Shown one piece after another: positions 7,476 through 15,073 of a DNA stretch of 40,875 nucleotides. Both the position numbers and the translations under genes were made by a program. Positions within the stretch are counted from its first letter, which is position 1, and each line of letters opens with the position of its first letter. The notes beneath the pieces were generated by a model that made no database searches, was not told the DNA's origin, and saw only the letters and a list, made by a program, of their open reading frames with translations. The DNA is from a bacterium ADurb.Bin157 (GTDB lineage Bacteria > Muiribacteriota > Ozemobacteria > Ozemobacterales > Ozemobacteraceae), in the NCBI GenBank assembly GCA_002070375.1, contig MWDD01000021.1:1-40875 (forward strand), in the 5' to 3' direction.

Positions 7476-10400
7476 ATGAACAGAAAAATTATAGCATCAA
7501 TCATTGTTTTTGCAATCGCATTTGGTTCGCCAATTCAAGTTCTTGCGTTGGAAAAAGCGAGCAGAGATGCGCTTACCTTTTTCAAGCGTTATGAGTCGGA
7601 ATTTGCCAATAACATGCGTCGTCTTGAAGAATACGACCGCAAAATGAAATTAGTAACCGGAGCAAAAGCCGAAGATTTGAAATACGACGCCGAGGACATC
7701 ATGGATCAAGTGCAGAGACGCTATGATTTACTTGAGGATCAGTATTCATTTACTATTTCTAATTATCCGAGTGATGCGGCGGAATTACGTGATGGGTTTG
7801 GGCGCATAGACGATTCATACAGAAAAATACGCAATTTTTATAATGATAAGTTTAAAGAAGGCGATTTGACAAAGGCCCTTGAACCCCTTAAGCAGGAACC
7901 CGTTAAGCCGCAACCGGTGAAGGCACAGCCTGTAAAGATGTCGGCTCCCGCAAAGAGTTCGGACGTTTCTTACCAAGAAGCTCTCGCGGCGCTTAAACGA
8001 CCTGCAGGACAAAAAACAGAGGAAGTGACTGCACAACCCGCAGTTGCCGCTGTTCCCCAACCTGTTGTCGCACCGGCTTCGGTTGTCGCACCGGCTTCGG
8101 TTGTTGCACCGGCTTCGGTTGTTGCAAAACCTGCTTCCGGAAAATTTGCCGAAGCTCTCGCAGCTCTTAAAACAGGCCGGGATGACGGCAAAGACGAAGA
8201 AGCGGAAATCAACAGAAAAATCGAAGAAAAGAAAGCCGAAATAGCCAAAAAACTTGAAGCCGAGCGCCTTGAAGCCGAACGAGCAAAGATAGAAGCCGAG
8301 CGCGAAAAAATGCTTGCCGCGAAAGAAGCTGCACGTCAGGCTGTTATTGCAAAAATTCTTGAAGACGAAAAAGCGGCTAAAGAGGCCGAAGAAAAAAGGT
8401 CTGCGGCGATTAAAACAGAAGAGCAGCAAAAACTGTATGCGGCACGCGAAGCCGAACGAGCAAAAATAGAAGCCGAGCGCGAAAAAATGCTTGCAGCAAA
8501 AGAAGCTGAACGTCAGGCTGTTATAGCGCGTGTGTTGGCTGAACAAAATGCTAAGTCCGAACAAGAAAAAATGGCTGAGAGAGGCAAGTTTGAGTCTGCA
8601 TTGGCCGGCCTTAAAAAACCGGCAGCCGCGGCAGCTTCTGTTGCGGCAAGCGCCGCTGTAACTTCAGCCGCGTCTGCGGCAGATACGGCAGTAGCCAAAG
8701 CAAATGTTTTGGCGGCCACAGTTTCTGCGGTTGCTTCAAAAGCAGTTTCTCCCCAAAGGGTTGAGGTTGTAACGAAAGCACCGGATAACGAATATGATGC
8801 GAGCTACATTGAAGCTTTGGGAGCTTTAAAAAGAGATCCGGCCAAAAAAACTGCTTTTGACATGGCCCGTGATAAAGTTAGAGAAAAAATTGCAGCTGAC
8901 ACTAAATCAGGTGTGATTACCCCGACAAAAGCAAAACCTGTTTCGGCAGCCGTAGCTTATACCTCTGATAACGAAATTCAAAACGAAGATGACAATTTGG
9001 TAGTCGCTGTTAAACCTGAGGCAAGAGAAGACGTTAAACAACTTTTTGAGCCTGCCCCCGAAAAAGATGCTGTTGAAACCGCGATGGACATGGCAGACGT
9101 TCTTAAGGCAATAGAAGCAAGACAAGCGGTAGAAGCAGAAAAAATCAGAGCAGCGAGAAAAGCGCAGGCGCTTGCGGAAGCCGAAAAGGCTAAAAAAGAG
9201 GCTGAACTTGCGGCAAGAAAGGCCGAGCTTGAAGCAGAACGCATTTCAAGACGGGCAGCTTTGGCAGCTGATGCAGACTACGGAAAAGTCAAAATGACAG
9301 GTTCTGTGGCTCTTGAGGCCCGAGACAGAGAAGAAAAGTATGAAGCACAAAGCTTGGTTGGGGTTCCGACTACAGAGTATGATTTGCCGAACAACTTGAG
9401 CCAGCTTAGATTGATCTTAACCTACCAAACTGACGAGAATCACGCCTTTACTCTTGACGAAAGATATTTGCAGCGTGAGAGAAATGAAGTTGTAAGAGAA
9501 AATTATTTGAATTTGTCATATATGATGAAAGAAAGCGATGAAAGAGTTTGGAGCATAAAAAATTCTTTCCAGACTACTTCGTATCCCGATTCGCTTTCTA
9601 AAGATTACAGAGACAATAATTTCGAAGTGTTCTTGAACAGAAAACCTGACCTGAATCGCGAAAGTCTTTCAAGTTTTGGTTACAGAGTCAGAAGTTATCC
9701 AAATTACGAGAGGTCGAATTTTCATGAATTTGCACTTTCTAACCAGGAAACATGGCTTACAAACGACAGCATAATGTTTGCAGAAGCAAAACTTGAAAAC
9801 AGAAAATACAGAACTGTAAATGATTTAGATTATGGCAACGCAAATTTGTATGTTGAGTTCAATAAGAGCTATGCAAATGAGGCAGAAGTTTCTGTTTCAA
9901 ATACTTTTGACCGAAGATCGTACAATAAGGAATCGGTAAATCTTTATAGAACAAGTTATTATGACAATTATTTGAGATTCGCATACACTTTGCCAATGCA
10001 CAGCGTCTTAACATATGTTTTCGAAGCTCAGCATAATAAACACGAATATGGTTCAGACTCGTTAAGAGGCTATTCGGAGCTGGATTTGTTCTTGGCAACA
10101 AAAATGAAGCTTACTAAAAAAACCAGGGCTCAAATTGATTACAGATTTATAGATAATGATGAAAACAGCAGAAATATGGCTCATAAAAACAATAAGGTTC
10201 ACTTCATGGTTCAGAAAAACGTGAATGACACTTTAAGGTTCAGATTTGATCACACTTATCATGCCAGAGATACTGTGGTTGGAAATTCGATGAATTTTGA
10301 TGACCACAACAGCATCGCAAAGATGATGTGGAGATTTGACAGACTGAACGTATCTTGGAATACCGGTTTTAACAGCAGAATATATGATGAAACGGCATAC

Positions 10401-10739
10401 GTGGACTACAAAAATATGTATACCGGCTTTGATATCGGTTATGAAAGACCCGAAAGATTCGAATGGAAGTTAAGCCCGGCTTTAAGAAAAATCGAATTCA
10501 GAAATTATTACAAGCAAAACAAAGTTGATCCTGTTCGCAATTGGGAAGACGAATTGCAGCCTTCTGTAGAGTTTGAATATATTAAGCCTCTGAATGAAGA
10601 TCTAAAATTTACTTTCACGGCTTCCTATGAAAAGACCTTCTACAAGACCTATGATTCGAATATGCAAGACTTGCTTTGGAATTTTGCAAAACCGATGGTC
10701 ATTACTGAATTTATGGGAAAAATTGAACAGTCGTTTTGA
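7476..10739 (+). CDS. large envelope protein: signal peptide, coiled-coil/repeat linker and C-terminal outer-membrane beta-barrel-like domain
   Basis: Residues 1-24 form a signal peptide (IIASIIVFAIAFGSPIQVLA). A helical region follows to about 135, then a Pro/Lys/Ala/Val-rich linker and long charged coiled-coil segments up to about 600. From about 602 to the end there are alternating polar/hydrophobic strands rich in Tyr, Phe, Arg and Asn, and the last residue is Phe, as is usual for outer-membrane barrels recognised by BamA. A motif of the type YxEALxALK occurs four times in the linker (from residues 165, 223, 371 and 443). The linker also has a tandem VVAPAS repeat and a duplicated coiled-coil block. 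ATG at 7476 has AGGA at 7462-7465. Flanked by two FecR paralogues, it probably belongs to the same envelope assembly. A barrel tethered by a periplasmic coiled coil is an inference; no family was recognised. Confidence 0.72.
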   Translation: MNRKIIASIIVFAIAFGSPIQVLALEKASRDALTFFKRYESEFANNMRRLEEYDRKMKLVTGAKAEDLKYDAEDIMDQVQRRYDLLEDQYSFTISNYPSDAAELRDGFGRIDDSYRKIRNFYNDKFKEGDLTKALEPLKQEPVKPQPVKAQPVKMSAPAKSSDVSYQEALAALKRPAGQKTEEVTAQPAVAAVPQPVVAPASVVAPASVVAPASVVAKPASGKFAEALAALKTGRDDGKDEEAEINRKIEEKKAEIAKKLEAERLEAERAKIEAEREKMLAAKEAARQAVIAKILEDEKAAKEAEEKRSAAIKTEEQQKLYAAREAERAKIEAEREKMLAAKEAERQAVIARVLAEQNAKSEQEKMAERGKFESALAGLKKPAAAAASVAASAAVTSAASAADTAVAKANVLAATVSAVASKAVSPQRVEVVTKAPDNEYDASYIEALGALKRDPAKKTAFDMARDKVREKIAADTKSGVITPTKAKPVSAAVAYTSDNEIQNEDDNLVVAVKPEAREDVKQLFEPAPEKDAVETAMDMADVLKAIEARQAVEAEKIRAARKAQALAEAEKAKKEAELAARKAELEAERISRRAALAADADYGKVKMTGSVALEARDREEKYEAQSLVGVPTTEYDLPNNLSQLRLILTYQTDENHAFTLDERYLQRERNEVVRENYLNLSYMMKESDERVWSIKNSFQTTSYPDSLSKDYRDNNFEVFLNRKPDLNRESLSSFGYRVRSYPNYERSNFHEFALSNQETWLTNDSIMFAEAKLENRKYRTVNDLDYGNANLYVEFNKSYANEAEVSVSNTFDRRSYNKESVNLYRTSYYDNYLRFAYTLPMHSVLTYVFEAQHNKHEYGSDSLRGYSELDLFLATKMKLTKKTRAQIDYRFIDNDENSRNMAHKNNKVHFMVQKNVNDTLRFRFDHTYHARDTVVGNSMNFDDHNSIAKMMWRFDRLNVSWNTGFNSRIYDETAYVDYKNMYTGFDIGYERPERFEWKLSPALRKIEFRNYYKQNKVDPVRNWEDELQPSVEFEYIKPLNEDLKFTFTASYEKTFYKTYDSNMQDLLWNFAKPMVITEFMGKIEQSF
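8064..8117 (+). repeat. 18-bp tandem repeat, three copies, encoding VVAPAS
   Basis: Three head-to-tail 18-bp units at 8064-8081, 8082-8099 and 8100-8117 differ by one silent base (GTC/GTT) and are followed by a degenerate fourth copy encoding VVAKPAS. They lie in the Pro-rich linker of the barrel protein. Near-identity at DNA level suggests recent slippage, so the linker length probably varies between strains. Confidence 0.85.
8274..8359 (+). repeat. duplicated coiled-coil block, copy 1 (copy 2 at 8451-8536)
   Basis: The block starting AERAKIEAEREKMLAAKEA at residue 267 recurs at residue 326 (nt 8451), with the same codons at most positions over the first ~75 bases. It divergently ends in AVIAKIL versus AVIARVL. 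The DNA-level similarity, higher than protein selection needs, indicates a fairly recent 177-bp-spaced internal duplication. Confidence 0.8.
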
Positions 10740-10763
10740 TAGTTTGCAAGTGAAATATAAAGT

Positions 10764-10792
10764 TTGAGTACAAGTTGTGAATATTGTATATT
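10764..10792 (+). promoter_or_regulatory. candidate promoter for the FecR2 gene, interleaved with a dyad
   Basis: TTGAGT at 10764-10769 and TATATT at 10787-10792 are spaced by 17 bp. The -10 box lies in the loop of the inverted repeat at 10772-10808, so whatever recognises that dyad would sit on the promoter. The predicted start of transcription is near 10799, which leaves a short leader before ATG 10827. Confidence 0.45.
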
Positions 10793-10813
10793 ACATTATT
10801 CACAACTTTTTTT
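10772..10813 (+). terminator. 12-bp perfect inverted repeat plus T-run: intrinsic terminator or operator
   Basis: AAGTTGTGAATA (10772-10783) pairs perfectly with TATTCACAACTT (10797-10808) across a 13-nt loop, and T residues run from 10807 to 10813. This fits an intrinsic terminator for the barrel-protein transcript, although the stem is AT-rich. Because a promoter-like element overlaps it and the FecR2 ribosome-binding site (AGGA, 10814-10817) begins immediately after, it could instead be an operator or an attenuator controlling FecR2. Confidence 0.6.
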
Positions 10814-10826
10814 AGGAAAAACATAT

Positions 10827-12467
10827 ATGAGAAAGATACTTTTTGTCTTGTTATTTGTTGTGGCAGTGCCAATGTTGGCATCAGCATACGAAGATTCCGG
10901 GATAAGATTCAGCGATTTGCATGGGCAGGTTGCGGTTCGTCCGGATGAAGAATTTGATGACGCTTATGAATACGCAGATTTAGAGACTAAACTTCGTTAT
11001 AATGACAGAATTTGGACAGAAATTGATTCCGGGGCGATTTTGAGCCTTGCGGACATGTCGACATTTGTAATAAAAGAGAATACCGTTATGGTATTGCCAA
11101 AGCCTGAAACCCAAGTCAGCAGCATAAAGATATTAAGCGGAAACGTTTGGGTAAATATGAAAAAAATGGTTGAGGGCGGAGAGTTTCATGTTGAGTTAAA
11201 TCAAGCGGTTGCGGGTATAAAAGGAACTATATTGACCTGCCGAACAGGCGATGATTTTGACAGAATAGTGTGTGCCCAAGGCAGAGTTCAAGTAAGAAGC
11301 AAAAAAACCGGCGAAATAGTTGAAATCGGGCCCGGCGAACAAGTAATTGTGGGCGGAGACAAGCCATTTGAACCTGAAAAAGCCGATCTGGATTCTTTAG
11401 AAAAAGAATGGCAGGAAGATTTAGATAAAATGGGCTCATCATTACGAAACGATGAACTTACAGATGTTTTAACAGCCCGCGCAGATTTAATTCAAAACCA
11501 AGTTAACGATCTAAATAAACTTTTTGAATCAGTCAGCAGAAAAGCAAGTTTGCAACAAAATGATTTGAATTTGCTTGAGAGAGCGGCGCGAAATATATCA
11601 AGCGAGCTTGCTGAGGCAAAAACTTTGGCTTCTCAAGCACAGGCCAGAGGCGCAAATGCCGATAAACCCGATAGGGTGATGCTTGTTGCGGCTGCTAAAC
11701 TTACTTCTTTGGCAGCGCAGGCAGAGGCAAAGGTTGCGGCTGTATTGAACTTTATAAAGAGAAGTTTGGTAAATTTGCACAAGAACCCTGATAATGACCG
11801 ATTGGATATGCTTGCTGAAAAAGCAGAGTCGCTTATGGCAGAGTTTAACCAAATAAGAAAAGAAATGGAAACCGCCAACGGTAAGTCACAGAGTTGGTTT
11901 GAAGATAGAGCACAAGAAGTTAGTCGCTTGCTCGAATATGTGGCGAGGCTTTCTGAAGAAGCTTCTGAATTGTCAGAGTTGTTCCCGGGTGATCCAAAGG
12001 CGAGGGCAATTTCAATGACAGTCGGAAACATGAATAAAGAGCTTGCTAGGTTGCTTTCCTCTTTAAGGGTTGTGTCTATCGATTATGCTGCGATTGATAT
12101 GCTAAAAAATTATGAGGAGAATATTTCGGATTCCATTGAAATTTATAATCGCGAATGGGATAAATATAACAACATAGATAAAGAGTCCACAACGGCGCAA
12201 TCTAAGATTTTGACTCAATCATTGAGGATTTTGGGTGGTTTTGCAAAGGTCAAACGTCAATACGACAGGGCGAAAAGACTGTATAGCGGCGTGATGAGAT
12301 CGGCTGCTTCTTCAAGGTTCAAAACAGCTGAACATCTTGAATTTGAAGATTTGTGGAAGCGTGTTCAGGATAACTTTATGTCTTTATCAGACCTAGCCGG
12401 AATTTTGCAAAGCAGAATCGAGGATTTGCAAAACCGGATTAACAGTTCCGGGAAACTCAGAAGATAA
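10827..12467 (+). CDS. secreted FecR-domain protein with long alpha-helical C-terminal domain (FecR2)
   Basis: Paralogue of the product of 5723-7423. ATG at 10827 is chosen because AGGA lies at 10814-10817 and a signal peptide follows at once (MRKILFVLLFVVAVPMLASA). An in-frame TTG at 10764 would translate through the promoter and dyad. The FecR region covers about residues 25-190: LHGQVAVRPDEE, ILSGNVWVNMK, the cysteine-flanked GIKGTILTC and RVQVRSKKTG...GPGEQVIV. The rest is helical; GKSQSWF (352-358) and AKVKRQYDRAKR (from 473) align with the same motifs in FecR1, as does the KTAEHLEFEDLW segment near the end. The protein is presumably periplasmic or membrane-associated. As part of the FecR1/barrel/FecR2 cassette it may bind the barrel protein's long linker, which is an inference from position. 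Confidence 0.82.
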   Translation: MRKILFVLLFVVAVPMLASAYEDSGIRFSDLHGQVAVRPDEEFDDAYEYADLETKLRYNDRIWTEIDSGAILSLADMSTFVIKENTVMVLPKPETQVSSIKILSGNVWVNMKKMVEGGEFHVELNQAVAGIKGTILTCRTGDDFDRIVCAQGRVQVRSKKTGEIVEIGPGEQVIVGGDKPFEPEKADLDSLEKEWQEDLDKMGSSLRNDELTDVLTARADLIQNQVNDLNKLFESVSRKASLQQNDLNLLERAARNISSELAEAKTLASQAQARGANADKPDRVMLVAAAKLTSLAAQAEAKVAAVLNFIKRSLVNLHKNPDNDRLDMLAEKAESLMAEFNQIRKEMETANGKSQSWFEDRAQEVSRLLEYVARLSEEASELSELFPGDPKARAISMTVGNMNKELARLLSSLRVVSIDYAAIDMLKNYEENISDSIEIYNREWDKYNNIDKESTTAQSKILTQSLRILGGFAKVKRQYDRAKRLYSGVMRSAASSRFKTAEHLEFEDLWKRVQDNFMSLSDLAGILQSRIEDLQNRINSSGKLRR

Positions 12468-12641
12468 TCAATGAAGAAATTTTGAGCGAGTTTTTTCGGG
12501 AAAAGATGCTTCGGTAAGAATTTCTTGAATGATTCTCATGGCGCCGGGTGTAACTTTTTTCTCGGTGCCTTTTTCGAAACTTGCAACGAATTCGTCGAGG
12601 TTTGTCAGAATATAATATGCTTCATTTTGATTTAATCTCAT
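12468..12641 (-). CDS. small 57-aa protein of unknown function, convergent to FecR2
   Basis: This is the only minus-strand gene in the first 24 kb. ATG at 12641 (protein MRLNQNEAYY...) has an ideal AGGAGG, seen as CCTCCT at 12650-12655 on the plus strand, with 8-nt spacing. This makes it more credible than the upstream TTG at 12659, which would include the ribosome-binding site. The product is soluble and mostly helical, with a segment KKVTPGAMRIIQEIL and no membrane segment. Its stop directly abuts the FecR2 stop (12467/12468), so the two transcripts converge or overlap. No family recognised. Confidence 0.6.
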   Translation of the reverse strand: MRLNQNEAYYILTNLDEFVASFEKGTEKKVTPGAMRIIQEILTEASFPEKTRSKFLH

Positions 12642-12733
12642 TTTTTTTGCCTCCTGCAATTACTCTATACTTTAATAAATATCGGCAGTTTGCTTTTTGA
12701 AGTTAATAGCTTTTAAAAAAAAAGTTGCGATAA

Positions 12734-12762
12734 TTGCATCTTATTAACAGTTATGGTAATAT
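12734..12762 (+). promoter_or_regulatory. candidate promoter of the TIM-barrel gene cluster
   Basis: TTGCAT (12734-12739) and TAATAT (12757-12762) have 17-bp spacing. An 8-bp perfect inverted repeat, TTGCGATA (12725-12732) and TATCGCAA (12760-12767), brackets the promoter like an operator. Transcription would begin at about 12769-12771, right at the ATG at 12771, so the message could be leaderless. No Shine-Dalgarno sequence is seen. Confidence 0.45.
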
Positions 12763-12770
12763 CGCAAATT

Positions 12771-13907
12771 ATGATTAACAACGAAACAACTTTTTATCTC
12801 GGTTATGTGGAACAGGCCATCGGGGGCGGGAAAGATCCCTTGTCGCCTTCTATTTCTATAAGCAAAAACGGTTCATTGGCAAAGTGGCGTGGTAAGCTTG
12901 ATTTTTTAAATCTGAGAGTAAATGACCCCGGTTTAAAGAATTATAAGCAAGAGTTTGTCAATATATTAAAAAAAGCATCTGAGTTAGGTATAGAGGTCGT
13001 AATAACTCTTCCGGAATACGTGCCGATGCATTTTGAAATGGCTCCGGAACTTCCGCCAAAAGTTCCTTTAAAGCCTGTTGCCGAAACAGACGCGCCCCCA
13101 AAAAAGAATTTATACAAAAGACCCGATAAATTGGTTCACTTTAAGAATTGTTATTTGGCTTTGCCGGGCATATTAAGCGGCAACAAGTCATATAAACTGC
13201 TAACACCCGAAGACTGTTTCCCAATAATAGAAATGGCCGAAGAATACGGTGTTAAGCATATTATCGTGCCGGTTGGAGAGCCCGGCATGTTCATTGACCC
13301 CCAGGCGGAGATTGTGTTCAAAAAGTCATTTAAAACTATACACGAATCTGCAAGGCTGCTTGGTATAAAAACACATATAAGAAACGGCGGTATATCTTCG
13401 GGCGTGTTTAAAAAGCTTCATCGCGAGTTCGATTGCGGGCTGGCTTATGATGTTGGTGTCGGGCAGCTTGAGTGTGACGATGTGTTAGATGTCTACACAC
13501 AATATAAAGATCAAATCAGTATATTGTTTGTTCAGCAGGCGCTTCAGGGGTTTGACAAGTATACCGGGCGCAAAGATGCCATGGAATCGGCTTTAAAAGA
13601 TTATATTACGGCTCAGAAAGATTATAAAGCGGCGCTTGAAGAGAACGACAATGAGTATGCAGAAAAGGTGCTCAAGAGATATAATTTTGCTCTTAAAGAT
13701 TATGAAGAGGCAAGTTTGAACAAATTCTTCAACCTTGGTTTGTTTCAAAACGGTGATTTAAATTTGGTGCCTTTGTTAAAAGAAGTGCGTAAAGACATCG
13801 AGGCCGGTGATTTAAAGTATGTGCTCATTGAAGCGGTTCCGAATACAAGAAACAACGACTTTGTGTTAAAAAATGTTTTACCCGGCACTTTTACCGGAAC
13901 ATTTTAA
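12771..13907 (+). CDS. TIM-barrel protein resembling the xylose isomerase / AP endonuclease 2 superfamily
   Basis: The protein shows alternating strand/helix periodicity with superfamily-like segments: LDFLNLRVNDPG, GIEVVITLPEYVP, HFKNCYLALPGILSG, GVKHIIVPVGEPG, GIKTHIRNGG, DCGLAYDVGVGQLE and LKYVLIEAVPNTR. These match a sugar isomerase/epimerase-type barrel loosely, and metal ligands cannot be assigned with confidence. A charged helical insert (about residues 270-325, rich in K, D, A and E) interrupts the barrel near its end. ATG at 12771 is preferred because the promoter at 12734-12762 would place the transcript start there; ATG at 12753 is the alternative and adds six residues. The substrate is unknown. 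Three to eighteen bases separate it from the next gene, depending on that gene's start, so it heads a cluster with the DUF4912 and GH57 genes. Confidence 0.5.
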   Translation: MINNETTFYLGYVEQAIGGGKDPLSPSISISKNGSLAKWRGKLDFLNLRVNDPGLKNYKQEFVNILKKASELGIEVVITLPEYVPMHFEMAPELPPKVPLKPVAETDAPPKKNLYKRPDKLVHFKNCYLALPGILSGNKSYKLLTPEDCFPIIEMAEEYGVKHIIVPVGEPGMFIDPQAEIVFKKSFKTIHESARLLGIKTHIRNGGISSGVFKKLHREFDCGLAYDVGVGQLECDDVLDVYTQYKDQISILFVQQALQGFDKYTGRKDAMESALKDYITAQKDYKAALEENDNEYAEKVLKRYNFALKDYEEASLNKFFNLGLFQNGDLNLVPLLKEVRKDIEAGDLKYVLIEAVPNTRNNDFVLKNVLPGTFTGTF

Positions 13908-13925
13908 GTAATGGGCGCTTTTGTA

Positions 13926-15065
13926 ATGAAAAAAACTTTTATTGCAGGGTGTATTGCGCTTGCCGCAACGGCTTTGCCGCTTGACGCGTCTCTTTTGCGG
14001 CAAGGCGACAAAATTGTTGCGCCTTACACTTTACAAAAAGGTTTATTGCGTGCGGAAGAGTTATTTAAAGAGAATAATTTTCGTGACGCGCTTATTTTTT
14101 ATTATGAAGCCTTAGATATGACAACTTCCGGTGAGGTTAGGGCAAAGCTGCATTTTAGGGTGGGCGAATGTCTCGAGGCAATTAAACGCTATGAATATGC
14201 TTCATATCATTATAAAGTTGCCATGACAAGCGGAAAATTGCCGGAGCTTTTACAGAGCAGGGCTATAATGAAGCTTGAACATTTGCCTGATTTAGCGCAG
14301 ACCGAAGAGGCTAACAGGCTATATAACAGGGCAATGGCATTATATAAAAGACGCAATATAAGGGCTGCGATTGATGATTATCTTGAAAGCTTGAGGCTTA
14401 TGCCCACTTTAATGGAAAAAAGCGATTCGGGTTTAATCGAAGATGCAATTAAATATTTAACCTTTTTGTCTGAAAGTAAAGACAAGGAGCCCGAAAGGTT
14501 GCTTAAGCTCGCGTCATTGCTTGAACTCCACGGAGAGGTAGATAAATCTGTAGAAACATTACAGCAAATTATAATTATTTATGCCGATACCGATCAGGCA
14601 AAGCAGGCAGAAGAAAAATTAGAAAGATATTCGTCTAAAAATACTGCTTATCTTGAACCTAAAAAACCTGTTGACGATCTTGCTCAAGTAATAGTCGAAG
14701 AATCTGTTTTTGACGAAAACTTTGATTTTACGGGCGCAGGCACTGTCTCAAGAGAATTGCCCGGCATTTCTTTTGCATTTAAGTCTTACAACGAAAGAAC
14801 AGAAATTCCCCCGGACAGATTCGAAATTTTTATGGTGAGTCTTGGCACAGGAGGAGAAAGAAAAGATTTTGTTTTTATCTCCGCAGACGGGATCCCAGAC
14901 AGACAGCTTAGATATGAAACAACTGAAATGCTCTACACATTAACTTTTACGAGTGTTGAACAGACCGTGGGTTATATTCAAGATCTTTACGGTGATGGAA
15001 GAGTTAGCGTTAATCTCTTCTCAAAGATTGTTTTGAACCTAAAAGTTGAAAAAAAGGCGTATTAG
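13926..15065 (+). CDS. secreted TPR-repeat protein
   Basis: MKKTFIAGCIALAATALPLDASLL is a signal peptide with a typical n/h/c arrangement. ATG at 13911 is in frame and would add five residues ahead of it; the start at 13926 gives a better signal peptide. Tetratricopeptide helices follow at about residues 35-100 (AEELFKENNFRDALIFYYEALDM, VGECLEAIKRYEYASYHYKVAM) and about 125-230. The last ~130 residues are beta-rich and unrecognised (DRFEIFMVSLG, DFVFISADG). TPR domains bind proteins, so a periplasmic or outer-envelope adaptor role is likely. The TAG stop is shared with the Shine-Dalgarno of the 36-aa membrane peptide that follows. Confidence 0.72.
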   Translation: MKKTFIAGCIALAATALPLDASLLRQGDKIVAPYTLQKGLLRAEELFKENNFRDALIFYYEALDMTTSGEVRAKLHFRVGECLEAIKRYEYASYHYKVAMTSGKLPELLQSRAIMKLEHLPDLAQTEEANRLYNRAMALYKRRNIRAAIDDYLESLRLMPTLMEKSDSGLIEDAIKYLTFLSESKDKEPERLLKLASLLELHGEVDKSVETLQQIIIIYADTDQAKQAEEKLERYSSKNTAYLEPKKPVDDLAQVIVEESVFDENFDFTGAGTVSRELPGISFAFKSYNERTEIPPDRFEIFMVSLGTGGERKDFVFISADGIPDRQLRYETTEMLYTLTFTSVEQTVGYIQDLYGDGRVSVNLFSKIVLNLKVEKKAY

Positions 15066-15073
15066 GAGCGGCT

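Noticed and set aside
7815..8564. A 249-codon open frame on the minus strand
   Set aside because: It lies wholly antisense to the coiled-coil part of the barrel protein; its Phe/Cys/Ser-rich composition is what the reverse complement of Glu/Lys/Ala-rich coding gives. No ribosome-binding site or neighbour supports it.
10776..10803. dif-like recombination site (centre TGTATATTA resembles the E. coli dif core)
   Set aside because: By eye about 19 of 28 positions agree, but both outer arms are poor and the perfect dyad is centred elsewhere. A promoter/terminator reading explains the site better. A genome-wide dif search with lineage-specific XerCD models would decide.
10764..10826. Upstream TTG start for FecR2
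   Set aside because: It would translate the promoter and dyad and put 21 residues ahead of a clear signal peptide; ATG 10827 has AGGA at the right distance.
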